Shown: positions 1 to 11,374 of the stretch, one piece after another | Layout of the letters: each line of letters opens with the position of its first letter | How positions within the stretch are numbered: position 1 is the first letter of the stretch | Origin: Carya illinoinensis | Taxonomy: Eukaryota > Streptophyta > Magnoliopsida > Fagales > Juglandaceae | NCBI RefSeq assembly: GCF_018687715.1 | Contig: NC_056766.1 | Location: 44,990,933-45,054,932, forward strand | Direction of reading: 5' to 3' | Length of the DNA stretch: 64,000 bases | Program-made: the position numbers and the translations under genes | Notes under the pieces: model-generated | What the model saw: only the letters and a program-made list of their open reading frames with translations | Told to the model about the DNA's origin: nothing | The model's database searches: none

Positions 1-19
1 GTATTAGAGTAATAGTCAC

Positions 20-634
20 TTAGGCCAATAAGAAATTGCATAACACAGTCCCTTTGATATCTGCCCTTAGAATTTTCAATTGACCACAGTTACATTCAGG
101 CATAAGATCATACATAATGAGTTCATCCCAAATAGTTTTAATTTTTCCAAAATAAATGCTTAATTCATCCCCTTGTGAAAGACTTGCCAAGGATTTCTTT
201 AATTGAAAAATAAGTGGTACATTTTGCTGTGACAATCTGTCTTGCAACTCACTCCAAATGGCATAAGCATCATCAACGAAAGCTAAGCTTGATTTTCCTG
301 AGTTACTTATAGAGTTGTGAATCCAAGACACTACCACATTATTGCAGTGTTCCCAAGCTTCCATGAGAAGATCATCCAGACTTGTAGGCTTCTTAATGTC
401 TCCATTAATAAAACCAATCTTGTTCTTAGCTCTGAGTGCTCTTCGCATAGCTCTAGACCAAGTAACATAATTCTCTGTGGTTAGAAGATCAGTGACTAGG
501 ATAGCCGCTATATTATCCCCATTTTCTATCCAATAAGGATTATTTTGATCGGAGAAATTGAGGAAATGTGAAACAGGTTTCTCACTATTAGGTGAGGTAA
601 TGTTGGTGGGTTCTTCTACCATGATTGTTCTCAA
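20..634 (-). pseudogene. C1 gag, truncated
   Basis: This 204-residue reading frame matches the N-terminal Copia gag (UBN2/Retrotran_gag type). A proline/asparagine-poor leader is followed by the conserved YVTWSRAMRRALRAKNK block (about residues 56-72). The helical part ends in IYFGKIKTIWDELIMY and a CNCG motif. ATG at 634 follows the PBS closely, as expected for Copia gag. The frame ends at position 20 before any zinc knuckle or protease, so it is either frameshifted or decayed; the left edge of the window prevents a check. Confidence 0.75.
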
Positions 635-651
635 CTACTACTCTGGTACCA

Positions 652-987
652 TGTAAGAAAACAAGGGTGTAAAGTAGCCTTTGGAAAAACAGAAAAAGAA
701 GCAAAGGAAGATGAGAAGGGGAAAACTCTTGAATATCTCCTTGTGATTTAATGAATGAAACAATGCAGTATATAAATAAAAATACAACAAAGGCACCTCT
801 AACAACTTCTCCCTAAAAGCTTTACAGAATAAAAAGGACACACACATGCTGTTGTACAGCCAGCTTTGCATGTAAGAAAACTCTGTACAAAAAATAACTG
901 ACTCCACTACAAAGGAATATAGACAAAAATAATTAACTTCACTATAAAGGAATAATCAAAGAAAATGTCCACTAAATCAGTACAACA
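652..987 (-). repeat. 5' LTR of Copia C1
   Basis: About 336 bp bounded by TG and CA (TGTAAGAAAA at the left on the plus strand, TACAACA at the right). The left boundary is set by the PBS immediately inside. A 96-bp relative lies at 45030-45125, sharing the TTTTCTTACA end and the block around GAGAAGGGGAAAACTCTTGAA. The right boundary could be 987 or 989. Confidence 0.7.
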
Positions 988-999
988 CATTCTGCTCAG

Positions 1000-1560
1000 G
1001 TACTTTCATTAGCTGAAATCATTCTTTGCAATGCTCCAATTTCATTGCAGCTTGTTGCCTTTGCTCCAGAGGCTTCATTTGTTGTAGCTCCATTCTTATT
1101 TTCTAGCAATGTGTAAAAGAGTTATTTAGACCCATAAAAGGTTGAACAACAAATTCTTTTTTATTTTGATCAATTACTATTTTTAAGGCTCCACAAGAAT
1201 AACCCAGATTACAAGAACAACTAGGGTTTGGTTTCACAGTATAAAATTCATCCCATATAGCTTTCAACTTCGTGTAAGAAGAACTGATAGAAGATTGATC
1301 TTGAACTAATGAAGCAAGATCTTTCTTGAGTTGAAATAAACTGGGACCATTACCTTGTTTAAATCTGATCTTCAGATTCTTCCAAACTTCTTCAGCAATC
1401 AAAGTGCTGATAACACTGGCAGCAATTTCCCGTCTAAGAGAATTAAGGATACATGAAAGGACCATGTTGTTGCAACGAAACCATAAAATGTACAATGGAT
1501 CAGACTGATTTTTAGGCAGAGAAAATGTTCCATCTAAGAATGCTGACTTAACAGTCTACA
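1000..1560 (-). pseudogene. Copia C3 gag fragment
   Basis: The frame at 1495-1103 (130 residues) carries Copia gag signatures in order: WFRCNNMVLSCILNSL, AEEVWKNLKIRFKQGNGP, FQLKKDLASL, YTKLKAIWDE and a Cys-rich CSCNLGYSCG. Recognisable gag extends rightward to about 1548 (FLDGTFSLP). Leftward a stop after FMGLNNSFTHC ends the frame, followed by Gln-rich linker remnants. No LTR, pol or zinc knuckle belongs to it. It differs from C1 gag, so it is a separate older element abutted by C1. Confidence 0.75.
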
Positions 1561-1862
1561 TTCTTGGATGGATGTTCTTGTTATGAATGCTGTCTTTCAA
1601 AAAGCTCTTTGTCACCTAGGTTGTAGATAGCTATTCTTGTTATGAAGTTCTTTCCATTCCCAAGCATTACAATGATCCCTGCAGGAATGGCTAACTCTTG
1701 TTTCAAATTGATGTATTGATAGGTTTGCATAATGCATATTTATCATAATGTCTCTATATTTTGTGTTTTGTTTTTCTATATAAATTCAACATCCAATGTC
1801 AGCCTCCCTCAGATAGTAACCTTTTGTATGTTGTGCCAATACTTGCCATAAAAGTGTCCTTA

Positions 1863-2003
1863 GGTCTTGTTAGGATACACAAATCTCTGAAATAATCTCA
1901 TCTCAATATCAAAACATCATTTAGACGCAAAAAATTTTCAATTCCAAGTCTTCAACTTTTTTTTATCTAATCATTACAATATTTTCAAATTTTAAAATAA
2001 AAC
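1863..2003. repeat. MITE-like AT-rich repeat
   Basis: Begins near GGATACACAAATCTC, continues with ATCTCATCTCA and ends in an AT-rich part with CATTACAA. The same motifs recur, in this or the opposite orientation, at 24182-24505, 26597-26812, 47946-48145 and 48723-48862. No coding capacity. MITE assignment rests on recurrence and ends, not on a verified TSD. Confidence 0.5.
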
Positions 2004-2039
2004 ACTTCAACTAGAAGGCCTTGGAAACTTCGATCAGTC

Positions 2040-2480
2040 CACATAACTGAAGAACTCTTGAACTTTTGCAAATGCTTCCACTGGAAGGCCCTCCTCCTCA
2101 AAGCTTGAGATATCACCCACTACTGCGGAAGCAGCAACATCCATCTCAGAGAAGAGAATCTTCAGCCGAATGATAACCAAGGTATTACTTTCATGTTAAG
2201 AAAGACACAAGAAAAAGGCTATGCCTAAACAAATCTAGCATGTGAGATACCTCTGCTCTGAAGTCCTTTGGAAATTGGTCCTTAGCATTCCACAATATGT
2301 CAATTTCATCCCAGTTTAGGATCAATATATTAGACCTAGAAGTATTAAACATTACTCGGAACATCATCTCTTCACGTGCCATTTCATCATTCAAGCTAAC
2401 ACACTCCACCACAACATCACCTTGAATATAGCAATTGATGTCTATTTTAACTAGTTCGCATTCTCCCTGAAACACAATTC
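2040..2480 (-). pseudogene. Formin C2 (PTEN-C2) fragment, copy 1
   Basis: A reading frame at 2475-2191 starts GECELVKIDINCYIQGDVV and continues through NDEMAREEMMFRVMFNT, then NILILNWDEIDILWNAKDQFPKDFRAEV. This is the C2 domain that precedes FH1 in class II plant formins. After an intron-like gap, 2155-2050 encodes the next piece (DISSFEEEGLPVEAFAKVQEFFS). No start, phosphatase-like part, FH1 or FH2 adjoins it. Formins nucleate and elongate actin; this scrap cannot. A near-identical copy is at 48890-49350. Confidence 0.8.
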
Positions 2481-2571
2481 TAATGTAAACAAACAGTCAT
2501 ATGTACAAAGATTAGACCAAATTGTGGATTCACCTAACATGAAAACATAAATCCAAACAAAGTTTGCATCC

Positions 2572-2744
2572 AGTGGCTCTTTAGACTCACCTAATCCTAC
2601 TAAAAACAATACTTTAACTGACTAATGTTAATAAAATAAAACTAAGACTCTGGAATTCCAATCCTTATTAAAAACTACTACCTTTATTGATAACTGTTGA
2701 AGTGTTACATGGACTAGCCTCCCAATTTACGTAGGACTCCGTCA
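2572..2744 (-). repeat. 3' LTR of G1, truncated
   Basis: About 173 bp matching the right part of the LTR at 7337-7677, from CTCTTTAGACTCACC to GTAGGACTCCGTCA. The other half of the LTR (about 165 bp) is missing. The polypurine tract sits immediately inside the element. Confidence 0.8.
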
Positions 2745-4304
2745 ATTCCCCCCTTCCCCAAAAGAATCCGACTCCAACGGATGTTGTGATTTGTAGAGCT
2801 CAAAGAGATCCGGATTAAGGCGCTACACTTCTTCAGTTTGTAACCAACAACAATCAAACAAAGGTTTATTTTTTCATTTGACAAGAAATTTCTGATATCC
2901 ACCTCGTCTAGTGGAGACAACCTGGTCATCCAAAATCGCTTTAATACACTCATGCAACTTGCTTCGAATAGGAAGGGTGGCTATCGGAGTGTCCTCTTGT
3001 GGAGCATAATCATGGCCATGGTATGCTGTTAGGTCGTCAACATTAAAAATGGGGGCTAAATTGCATGTCAGGAGGTAATTCCAGTAAATAAGCATTGGAT
3101 CCCAAACGCTTCAACACCTTGAAAGGTCCTGCTTTTCGTGAGTGTAATTTTGTAAGAGCACCTTTGGGAAACCTTTCTGGATGAATGTTAATAAGTGCTA
3201 AATCCCCTAGTTGGAATTCAAGATATCGACGGTGGCTATCTGCTTGTTCCTTGTAAGCTGCATTACTTTGGGTTATACGGCGTCGTACCTCATCATGGAC
3301 TTCTTGCAAATGGTGATAAAAATCAGAGGCTCCCTCACTAACTCGTGGAGGCAACGGTAAAGGCACCAGGTCTAGTGGTGTGCGAGGTTTAAGGCCAGTA
3401 ACAATCTTGAATGGTGAACGCCCTGTGTTACGGTTGATAGAATTATTATAAGCAAATTCAGCATGGGGAAGCAGAAGATCCCAAGTAGTGCCATGGTCCA
3501 TCACAAGGCAGTGCAATAAATTTCCCAAGCTCGATTCATTGATTTAGTTTGGCCCTCCGTCTGGGGGTGGAAGGAACTCAAAAATTGAAGCTTTGTACTT
3601 GTCTTGGCCCATAGCGTTTTCCAAAAGTAGCCGACAAATTTAACATCACGGTCAAAGACAATAGTTTTTGGTAAGCCATGAAGGCGTACTATTTTGACAA
3701 AAAAAATAAAGGCGACTCTAGAGGCATCGCAAGTGCGAGAGCAAGGCAGAAAATGTGCTATCTTGGAGAAGTGATCAACGACCATGAAAATCGAATGACC
3801 CCGAACTGTACGTGGAAGTCCAAGCACAAAGTCCATACTTAAATCTTCCCATGGTTTCTCAGGCACTGGTAAGGGAGTGTAAAGTCCCGTATTTTGCCTT
3901 TGCCCATTGGATAGGTGACAGACTTTGCATCGCTTTACAGCTCACTGCACATCTCGTTTGAGGCTGGGCTAGAAAAATTTATCTTCCACGAGATGGATAG
4001 TCTTGTCCCTGCCGAAGTGTCCTACTATCCCCCTTGCATGTAGCTCCCGAATAACAAAGTCCCTGATGCTTGTAGCAGGTAAACACAACCTGTTGCCAAA
4101 AAAAAAAAGGTAGCCATCCATGAGAGAATAATTAGAATATAGAGGAGAGTTCCCAAAAGATATTGCGGCATAAATGGGGCCAAGCTTTGGACTAGTGCTA
4201 TAGTCTTCCTTAATGGACATGATTCCAGTCGTGGTCATGGCCAATGTTGTAAGCAAAGACGCTTTTCGGCCACGATTTTCTGACCCGACCTTATGTTTGA
4301 GCAC
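2745..4304 (-). pseudogene. G1 integrase and chromodomain-like tail
   Basis: The HHCC region is at 4304-3969 (ELHARGIVGHFGRDKTIHLV). The catalytic core (3866-3043) has WEDLSMDFVLGLPRT with the first Asp, TIVFDRDVKFVGYFW with the second, and an FHPQTEGQTKSMNR segment where the third acidic residue belongs; the usual ERVN-type Asn-Arg context is degraded (KSMNRAWE). Next come GPFKVLKRLGSNAYLLELP and FNVDDLTAYHGHD. Near 2910 the sequence ILDDQVVSTRRGGYQKFLVKW is chromodomain-like. Overlapping reading frames show at least two frameshifts, so it is non-functional. Confidence 0.8.
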
Positions 4305-4351
4305 AAAAGAAAATTGTTGTAGGTAATCGACTCAACGAGCATGCTTGGCAC

Positions 4352-5330
4352 TCAAATGTTTTTGGTATTGGATATGCCAATGGGAATTAGGGTCCGTATA
4401 AAGAATAAATTCCAGGTGAATGAGATAATGCCCCAGTGGCGAAGGGATTGAACAATTGCATAGAATTCGAGGTCATATGTTGAGTACCGACGTTGCATCT
4501 CATTGAGCTTTTCACTAAAGTAAGCGATTGGGTGTCCTTGCTGACTGAGCACACCCCCAATGCCAAAGTGTGAAGCGTCACATGCCACCTCGGAGAGGTG
4601 CTCAAAGTTAGGCAGTCACAAGATGGGAGCTTCTACGAGATGCTTCTTGATGGTTTGGAAGGCTCTTTCAGCGGTTGGGGTCCACAAAAATGGTCCATTC
4701 TTGGTGCACTCAGTGACTAGCGCCATGATGCTACTAAAATTCCGGATAAAACGTCTATAAAAAGAGGCAAGACCATGAAAACTACAGGCTTCATGGACGT
4801 TGGTGGGAGCTGGCCACTCTCGCACTGCCTACACCTTGGAGGGCTTGGTAGAAATTCCTTGGGCCGACACGATGAACCCCAAGATCAATACCACTGACAT
4901 TTGGGTAAAAGAGTTTCGACTGAAGATGAGGATGTCGTCGAAATATACCACCACGAACTTGTTAATGAACGAGCAAAGGACTTGCGTCATCGCCCTCATG
5001 AAGGTGCTAGGGGCATTTGTACGCCAGAATGGCATAACCAGCCACTCAAATAGTCTGTCTCTTGTTTTGAATGCCGTCTTCCACTCATCCCTGATACGAA
5101 GTCGAATATGGTCGTATCCGCTCTGCAAGTCCACCTTAGAAAAAATTTGTGCACCATGACACACGTCCAACATGTCATCTAAACGAGGAATAGGGAAGCG
5201 ATATTTTACCATAATTCTATTGATGGCTCGGCTGTCAATGCACATGTGCCAACTACGATCTTTTTTTGGTGTGAGGAGCGCGGGTACGGCACACGGGCTG
5301 AAACTCTAGCAGATGAATCCCTTGTCAAGT
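4352..5330 (-). pseudogene. G1 reverse transcriptase and RNase H
   Basis: The RT frame (5245-4829) carries [33 protein letters not shown] and the active-site box YFDDILIFS. The connection region (4825-4616) has [16 protein letters not shown]. RNase H (4588-4352) starts ACDASHFGIGGVLSQQGHPI and includes the YSTYDLEFYAI block. An in-frame stop interrupts the upstream LLDKGFIC segment near 5308, and the frame changes between RT, connection and RNase H. Family assignment is secure; activity is not plausible. Confidence 0.85.
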
Positions 5331-5676
5331 AGATCTTGGACTTGCCGTTGTAGTTCCTTATGCTTGGATGGACTCATCCTATATGCTGGCATATTGGGGA
5401 GGGTAGCGACTGGCATTAAGTCTATTGCATGTTGTATGTCTCGCATAGGGGGCAACATTTTTGGTAGCTCTTCTGGTGTAATACCTTCAAATTCGTTTAA
5501 GAGCTCTTCTATCTCAGATGGTAGAGATTCTGTGGTGTGTTGTAGAGTGGTCTACTTTTCAACTAGTGCAAAGATGACACCACACTCTTGCACTTCCGAC
5601 GTGAAACATCTAAGTGTGAGCACCCTATCTTCCATCGTGGGGGACTCAAAGTCATGAATTTTCATTGGCTGTAAAA

Positions 5677-6009
5677 TCACTTTCTTATTGCCAAAATAAA
5701 ATAAGTATTTTTGTACCCATCATACTTGACCCTCCGGTCATAAAGCCATGGACGACTCAATAGTAAGTGGCACGCTTTCATGGGAATAACATCGTAGCAC
5801 AATGTATCTACATAGTGCTTCCCCAGGGAGAAAGTAATTAAACACTGGTGCTTTACTGGAATTGACGTGTCATCTACCCAACTAAGTTTGTAAGGGCTAG
5901 GATGTTTCTCTACTGGTAATTTGAGCTTGTGCACTACCTCTTGGGAAATAACATTCATCTCGCTACCATTGTCAATGATGAGGTTGAGGGCTTTACCTTC
6001 GTGCTCCAC
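5677..6009 (-). pseudogene. G1 aspartic protease region
   Basis: A 110-residue frame with the retropepsin-type active-site segment LIIDNGSEMNVISQEVVHKL, followed by PYKLSWVDDTSIPV and CHLLLSRPWLYDRRVKYDG, the usual Gypsy protease order. The catalytic triplet reads Asp-Asn-Gly where Asp-Ser/Thr-Gly is usual. Positions 5331-5676, between this and RT, hold only linker sequence with stops. Confidence 0.75.
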
Positions 6010-6030
6010 TCTTGTATGAAAAATATTTCC

Positions 6031-7294
6031 TCATAACCAGTCATCTCCCCAAACTTCTTCTTTTGTTTTTTTTTTTGGTCCAGCCAAGGCCCTCCGAATT
6101 ACACAAATGGGTAGTTTAGACCCTTCTAGAACCTCTTCTAAGGTCTTGCCTTTGTCTTCATTGGAGCTAAAGCCCAAATTCTCTTCCACCCTTGGTAACG
6201 AATTATCACATGTCAATGCAACCCTTTGTTCTCGGGTGGGGCAAACCATTGTAAAATGTCCCCTGCCCCCACACTTATAGCATTCCTTGGGTTTATTCCT
6301 TCCTGTATCATGCTCGAAAACCCCTTTGTCTAGTGTATTAGTTCCTCGAGGTGGAGGGTTGTAACGTATTGGTGTAGTCTCTTTTGGCATGGTTGCTTCC
6401 TAGTGACTTGCATTTTTTTGAAAATTAAATTGGCTACACTGTTGCTCTATTCGAAGAGCCAACTGGTAAGCTTCTTCAATACTCACCAAATGAACTGTGA
6501 GTAGTTCTTTCTTAATGTCGTCCCTCAGTCCAGCCTTATATCGAGCAGTAGATTGACGTTCAGTTTCCGACACATGGCTTCGAATACTAAGCTCGTGGAA
6601 CCTGCTAGTGTAGTCGTCAACTGTGGTGCTTCCTTGCCGTAAAAGTAGTAATTTTTCAAACAACATCTCTTCATAATCGATGGGGAGGTATTTTTCTTGT
6701 AGCTTCAGCCGCATCTCTTCCCAATATGTGATAGGGGGCTGATGGAGATGATGCAGTGTTCTTCCACGCTCTGCCACCAAACCCGAGCTTGTCCCTTCAG
6801 TTTCATCTTTACGAATCTTACTCTACGATCGGCGCTAAACTAAACCAATCAAAATAGTCTTCCAGTGATGTAATCCAATCTTGAAAGGCGTATGGGTCTA
6901 ATTTCCCATGAAAATCTGGTACCTCTACTCTTACTCGCCGTGCTGCATCATCAAAATTGGACTCCAAGTTTTCCATGCGCAGGTGGGATGGGTTCTCTCT
7001 GGTATATGTGCGAGGCATCCATCAAGATTTTTGGAAGGGTGTGAAGGGCGGCATCTGCCCATGCTCATCACTATTTTGTCCTCCATCCCCGCACATCCTG
7101 GGTTCTACGTTATCTTGCCCATCTTCATGTTTATTAGTGCCAGATCCTTCGGGTTTGTCAAAGGCATGGTTCCACATAGCATCCATTCGTTTGGTGAGGG
7201 ACCCCACTTGGTGGACTACCTCCAAAAGGATATCATCACGTTGTTGTTGTGATAGGTGAGGAGTGCCATAAGACTTGAAATTTCGTGAACTCAT
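6031..7294 (-). pseudogene. G1 gag with zinc knuckle
   Basis: The N-terminal frame starts at 7294 (MSSRNFKSYGTPHLSQQQRD). The capsid-like middle (7018-6400) has RVEVPDFHGKLDPYAFQDWI, SLEDYFDWF, YWEEMRLKLQEKYLP and VDDYTSRFHELSIR. The C-terminal piece (6390-6031) holds one CCHC knuckle, CYKCGGRGHFTMVC. Three frames are needed to follow it, with breaks near 7020 and 6800-6818 and another near 6395. Confidence 0.8.
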
Positions 7295-7336
7295 TGAAGT
7301 GGGCTACGTAGGTAACGTTGGCTCTTGATACCAAAT

Positions 7337-7677
7337 TGATGGCGAACAGTGCAAGTTAAAAGAAAAAAATGTCAATGATCACTTTTGTAGAGTCGCACCA
7401 CAACCCTTCTCGTCTCAGGAGCCCAAAACAAATAACTCTTTATTAACTTTTTCTACCTTTCACATGTGATCTTGGCATTTAAATAAGCACAGAATTCCAG
7501 ACTACAATGACTCTTTAGACTCACCTAATCCTACTAAAATAATACTTTAACCGACTAATGTTAATAAAATAAAACTAACACTCTGGAATTTCAATCCTTA
7601 TTAAAAACTACTACCCGTATTGATAACTATTGAAGTATTACGTGGACTAGCCTCCCAATTTATGTAGGACTCCATCA
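7337..7677 (-). repeat. 5' LTR of G1
   Basis: About 341 bp bounded TG...CA on the plus strand (TGATGGCGAA to ACTCCATCA). The PBS adjoins at the left. Outside the right boundary the sequence is at once NLR pseudogene E (AGAACCCTTTTAGAGC), which also occurs uninterrupted at about 60712 in paralogue D. Confidence 0.8.
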
Positions 7678-8793
7678 AGAACCCTTTTAGAGCAAAGTCT
7701 ATGCTTAATCACATGAATTCTTTGGTCAATATCATGAATATCCAAACTGGTTCCTAAAATCTCATAAAGAAATGTATTTTGTAGCTGAATCAAACCTCTT
7801 GATTTTGAAGTCTCACATGTTTCAAGAAATAACTTTCTTCAAATTGATGAGAAATCTTGTTATAGATATCTTTTCAAATAATTGTCTTACCAATTCCACT
7901 AATTTCAAATATCCCCACTATGCATTTAACATCATTCCTTCTAATATTTTAGTGTCGATAAATGTCTTGTACGCGAGACTCTATTTCAATGGTGTAGTTG
8001 GCATCATTTAGAGATGTATGGTTTACTATTCTTGAGTCCACCCAGTGCCAATAAAATAAAATAAAATAAAATAAAACTATTCTTGAGTCCACCCATTGAA
8101 TGATGTTTTGGATAAATTCTGATTCTTTCCTATCAATACAAAAGAGAGAAAAATTTAAAAGACTTCTCAAAGTATAATCATATATGAAATATTATATGAT
8201 TTAGTTAAAAAAAAATAGACAGAGAAGATTTAGATTTGTATTTTTTCCATGTTAATTTCTCTGCTTGTTTTTCCAATATACATACCTTATGTGAAATTAA
8301 TATGGTAATTAATGCCCTAACAAATCCAAAAAGGATTTCAAATATATTTATGGCTTGCATAAAACTCAATGTCGGAAAGAAAGATAAATATCAAACTGTT
8401 TTGTATGGCACCATATCTTCCCCAATTTGCACCCTCTCAGGTCCTGGATTTCTCTAGATTTTATCCATAAACTTCTCTTTCAACATCATATATAAACATA
8501 TATATAGGCACAGCTCATAGGAAGTACCTGTTCCCTAATTCTAACTCGGACAAGTTGGCTGCTACTTCTATAAAGCTGCCTTCCACTTCAGCATCTTTAT
8601 GTTATCAATGAGCTTATCTCCAAGTCTATCAAAGGATTCTCCAAAATCTCCTTTTTGATGCTGTACTTCCGGAAAAATTGGTAGAACAATTTATTTCATC
8701 GCTTCTTTACAATCAAGGATTTCAATAGCTCATTCAAGCACCATCTTAATTCTGCATAATTTTTAAAGAGTACAACGATAGAAATCCTTGATC
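7678..8793 (-). pseudogene. TIR-NBS pseudogene E, NB-ARC, intron 1 and TIR C-terminal part
   Basis: Minus-strand remnant paralogous to D (60706-61546). From right to left it has: the end of a TIR exon (8790-8525, with VVLFKNYAELRWCLNELL and a tail like GDKLIDNIKMLKWKAAL), intron 1 (about 8520-8170), then the start of an NB-ARC exon with many stops, cut at 7677 by the Gypsy 5' LTR. The TIR exon itself is broken at 8793 by a LINE; its N-terminal part resumes at 11631. TIR-NBS-LRR proteins are intracellular immune receptors; this one is dead. Confidence 0.8.
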
Positions 8794-11374
8794 CTTCAAT
8801 GGATGAACCTATGGGCTTTGGACAATTTCACCCGATTAGTCTTTGCTCAGTTGTTTATAAAATAATGTTGAAGATTACGGTTTGTCGTTTGGTGCCAATC
8901 TTGAATAAAATTATATCTCCGGAGTAGGCAGCGTTTACTCCTGGTAGAAGTATTTTTGAAAATATTTCATTGGCCCAGGATCTGGTTCAATGCATCAATA
9001 GGAAAGTGAGAGGGGGAAATGTTATGTTGAAAAGTGATATGGCCAAAGCTTATGACCATGTTAACTGGAATTTTCTGCTAGAGATCTTGCGTACATTGGG
9101 TTTTTCAAAGAAGTAGAGAAGTATTGCTTTTAATGTTGTTTCATCTCCTTTTCATTCAGTGATGCTTAATGAGTGTACCAAAGGATTTTTCAAGGCGTCG
9201 CATGGGCTTCGACAAGGTGACCCCCTTTCTCCTTATTTATTTATTTTATTTGAAAAGATTCTTTCTCGGATGCTTCATAAAGAATTCCATATGGGTCGTA
9301 TTAAGCCTTTTCATCCTGGTGGAGGAACTTTGATTTCCCATTTGTTCTATGTAGATGATATTTTGATTTTTGCTAATGGAGGGAAGGCATCTATTCAGAA
9401 CCTTATGGGAGTTTTGCATCAGTATGAATTGATGTCCAGACAAATGATTAATCCAAGTAAGTCATCGATATTCTTTTCTTTATCTATTTCGGCTGATCGC
9501 AAAAATGGATTGAAGTTAATGTTGGGTTTTGAGGAAGGTAGCTGGTCTTGCACGTATTTGGGTGTTCCTTTAATTGTGGGCCATATGAAAATTTGAATGT
9601 TTGACTCTTTCTTAACAAAAATACAGAAAATGATGGCTAGGTGGAAGAGTAAGTTCTTTCTTTTGGTGGTAAAATTGTGCTCATCAAACATGTTTTGAAC
9701 AATATGCCTATTCATATGCTCTCTATTTTGAATTTGCCAATAGGAGTGTTATTAGCGATCAAGAAAAATTTTTTAGATTTCCTCTGGGGATCTTCGATGG
9801 AGAATAAAAAAGGAAGTGGGTATCTTGGCGGAAGATTTGTTTGCCAATTGAAGAGGGTGGGTTGGGTATTCAGTACCTTCATGAAGTCCAAGAATCCTTG
9901 CTTATGAAATTTGTGGGGAAATTAATTAAAGAGAAGTTGATGTGGTTGAATTTCTTTTCTACCAAATATGCACGAAACACTCATCTTTATTCTATTATGC
10001 TGCTTCAAAAAGGGTCTTGATTTTGGAAGGGGCTCATGGAGAGAGTGCCAAAGGTCCTAGAGCATTCAAGGTGGATTATTTGGGACAGTCTAACTAAGTT
10101 CTGGCTGGATAACTGGCTAGGGGAGGGGCCATTGATTGCATTTCTTCCCGTGGTTGGAAATATTGATCTGCAGGTAGCGGATGTCTTCATGGAAGCAAGA
10201 CCGAATCTACATATCTTAAGGGAGTTAGTCCCAGAAGACGTGTGCAGCAGAATTCGAGACTCTACAGTTCGGTTACGGCAGGGAGTGGATAGATGTGTTT
10301 GTCAGCCATCGATTGATGGTGAATTTAGCACCAAGTCAACTTGGAACTTAATTCAGAAACATGGGGACGTATGCCCTTGGAAGAAATGGCTTTGGAAGAA
10401 TTGGCATCTAAAGAAATTATCATTCTTTGTTTGGTGAGCAAAGAGGAGGGCAATCCCGGTTGACGACATTATTCAGCATTTAGGCATTCCTCTTGTTTCG
10501 AAGTGTGAGTGTTGTGTTCAACTGCAACTGGAATCTTTTCAGCACATTTTGTGTGGGGGCGGAGGAGCTTAAAAAGTTTGGCAATATTTTGTGGAGGCAT
10601 GTTGTATAAAAATGCCATAGATTTGAAAATGGGAGGGAATGATGAGTTTTTGGTGGCAAAGAGCTTCATTGTCAACGCAGGTTGGGTGGCTTCGGGGGGT
10701 TCTCCCTATTGTGATTTGGGTGCTATAGAGAGCTTGATGCGCGGCCCGAATGGAAGGTATTAATTTTAATCCGGATAGTATTATTCCATCTGTTAAAATT
10801 TTAATTAGAGACCTTTCTAGTAAGATCAAAGGTTTTCGGGGGATGGGTGTTCATGATCGGGCCATTATAGAATTATTAGCTTGTCTGGTTGTTCCTCTTG
10901 CTATAAGGCAAGTGAGGCTAATTGCGTGGCAACCTCCAGAGCAAGGGCGAGTAAAATGGAATGTAGATGGAGGATCTTGCGGTAACCCGGGAGATGCCAG
11001 TGGGGGTGGTATTATTCGGAACCACCAGGGGGGAGTAGTGGCAAGATTCATGCATTATTATGGTCATGTCACGAACAACATCGCCGAATGTAGAGTTCTT
11101 CTTGATGGGCTTTGGTTGTGTAGAGATTTGGGATTGCGGGATGTATTAGTAGAGACGGACTCATTGATCTTAGTGGGTTGGTTGGCTTTAGGAGTGTGCA
11201 AATATTGGTTTCTTTGAGGTAATTAAAGCAATTGCTCATGAGTTAAATGTTCGTTTTCGGCATATTTTTGGAAAAGCTAATATGGTGGCTGATTTTTTGG
11301 CTAAGCAAGGAACTCGATGTATTATCTCAAACTTTTGTGACGTTGATTTCACTCAAGCTCGATTCGGGGATTGA
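8794..11374 (+). pseudogene. LINE L1 ORF2 remnant: RT, zf-RVT, RNase H
   Basis: RT begins in mid-domain with FGQFHPISLCS, then a GRSIFENISLAQDLV block, KSDMAKAYDHVNW, GLRQGDPLSPYLFIL and the catalytic box LFYVDDILIF (about 9342-9371). A zinc-binding RT-associated region follows (10036-10437: FWLDNWLGEGPL, KKWLWKNWHLKKLSFFVW). RNase H (10750-11374) has WNVDGGSCGNPG, NNIAECRVLLDGL, VLVETDSLILV and the end piece FGKANMVADFLAKQGTRC. Several stops (for example near 8927 and 9115) and frameshifts break it. Confidence 0.85.

Larger units (their letters stand above)
1..987 (-). mobile_element. Copia element C1, 5' part only (LTR, PBS, gag start)
   Basis: Right-hand end of a minus-strand Ty1/Copia retrotransposon that continues off the left edge. 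In transcription order it shows a 5' LTR (987 to 652), a primer-binding site just inside (about 651 to 638, reading TGGTACCAGAGTA, close to the initiator-Met tRNA complement TGGTATCAGAGC) and a gag ORF. It lies against another Copia gag fragment (about 1000-1560, same strand), so it may have inserted into that older element. Its 3' half and target duplication cannot be seen. Confidence 0.8.
1636..2571. repeat. Dispersed duplicated block, copy 1 (with 48491-49442)
   Basis: These roughly 940 bp are closely similar, in the same orientation, to 48491-49442. The shared block starts at CTTGTTATGAAGTTCTTTCC. It contains a LINE RNase H remnant, a MITE-like stretch (1863-2003) and a formin C2-domain fragment. 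Similarity stops at about 2571, exactly where the truncated Gypsy LTR begins. The copies differ by scattered substitutions and small indels, including a longer T tract in the right copy. Confidence 0.85.
2572..7677 (-). mobile_element. Ty3/Gypsy chromovirus-like element G1, degenerate
   Basis: Minus-strand Gypsy element. It runs 5' LTR (7677-7337), PBS-like TGGTATCAAGAGCC at about 7333-7320, gag, zinc knuckle, protease, RT, RNase H, integrase, a chromodomain-like tail, a polypurine tract (complement of ATTCCCCCCTTCCCC, 2744-2760) and a 3' LTR cut short at 2572. Multiple stops and frameshifts break pol. The right end abuts NLR pseudogene E inside its NB-ARC exon; the left end is fused to the formin block. 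The original target is therefore not symmetrical and a deletion removed the left flank. Confidence 0.85.

Noticed and set aside
4560..7259. Plus-strand frames opposite Gypsy G1
   Set aside because: Antisense shadows of the G1 coding region.
8236..8457. 73-codon plus-strand frame, with a relative at 61289-61666
   Set aside because: Conserved in both because it is intron 1 of the paralogous NLR pseudogenes D and E, on the opposite strand.
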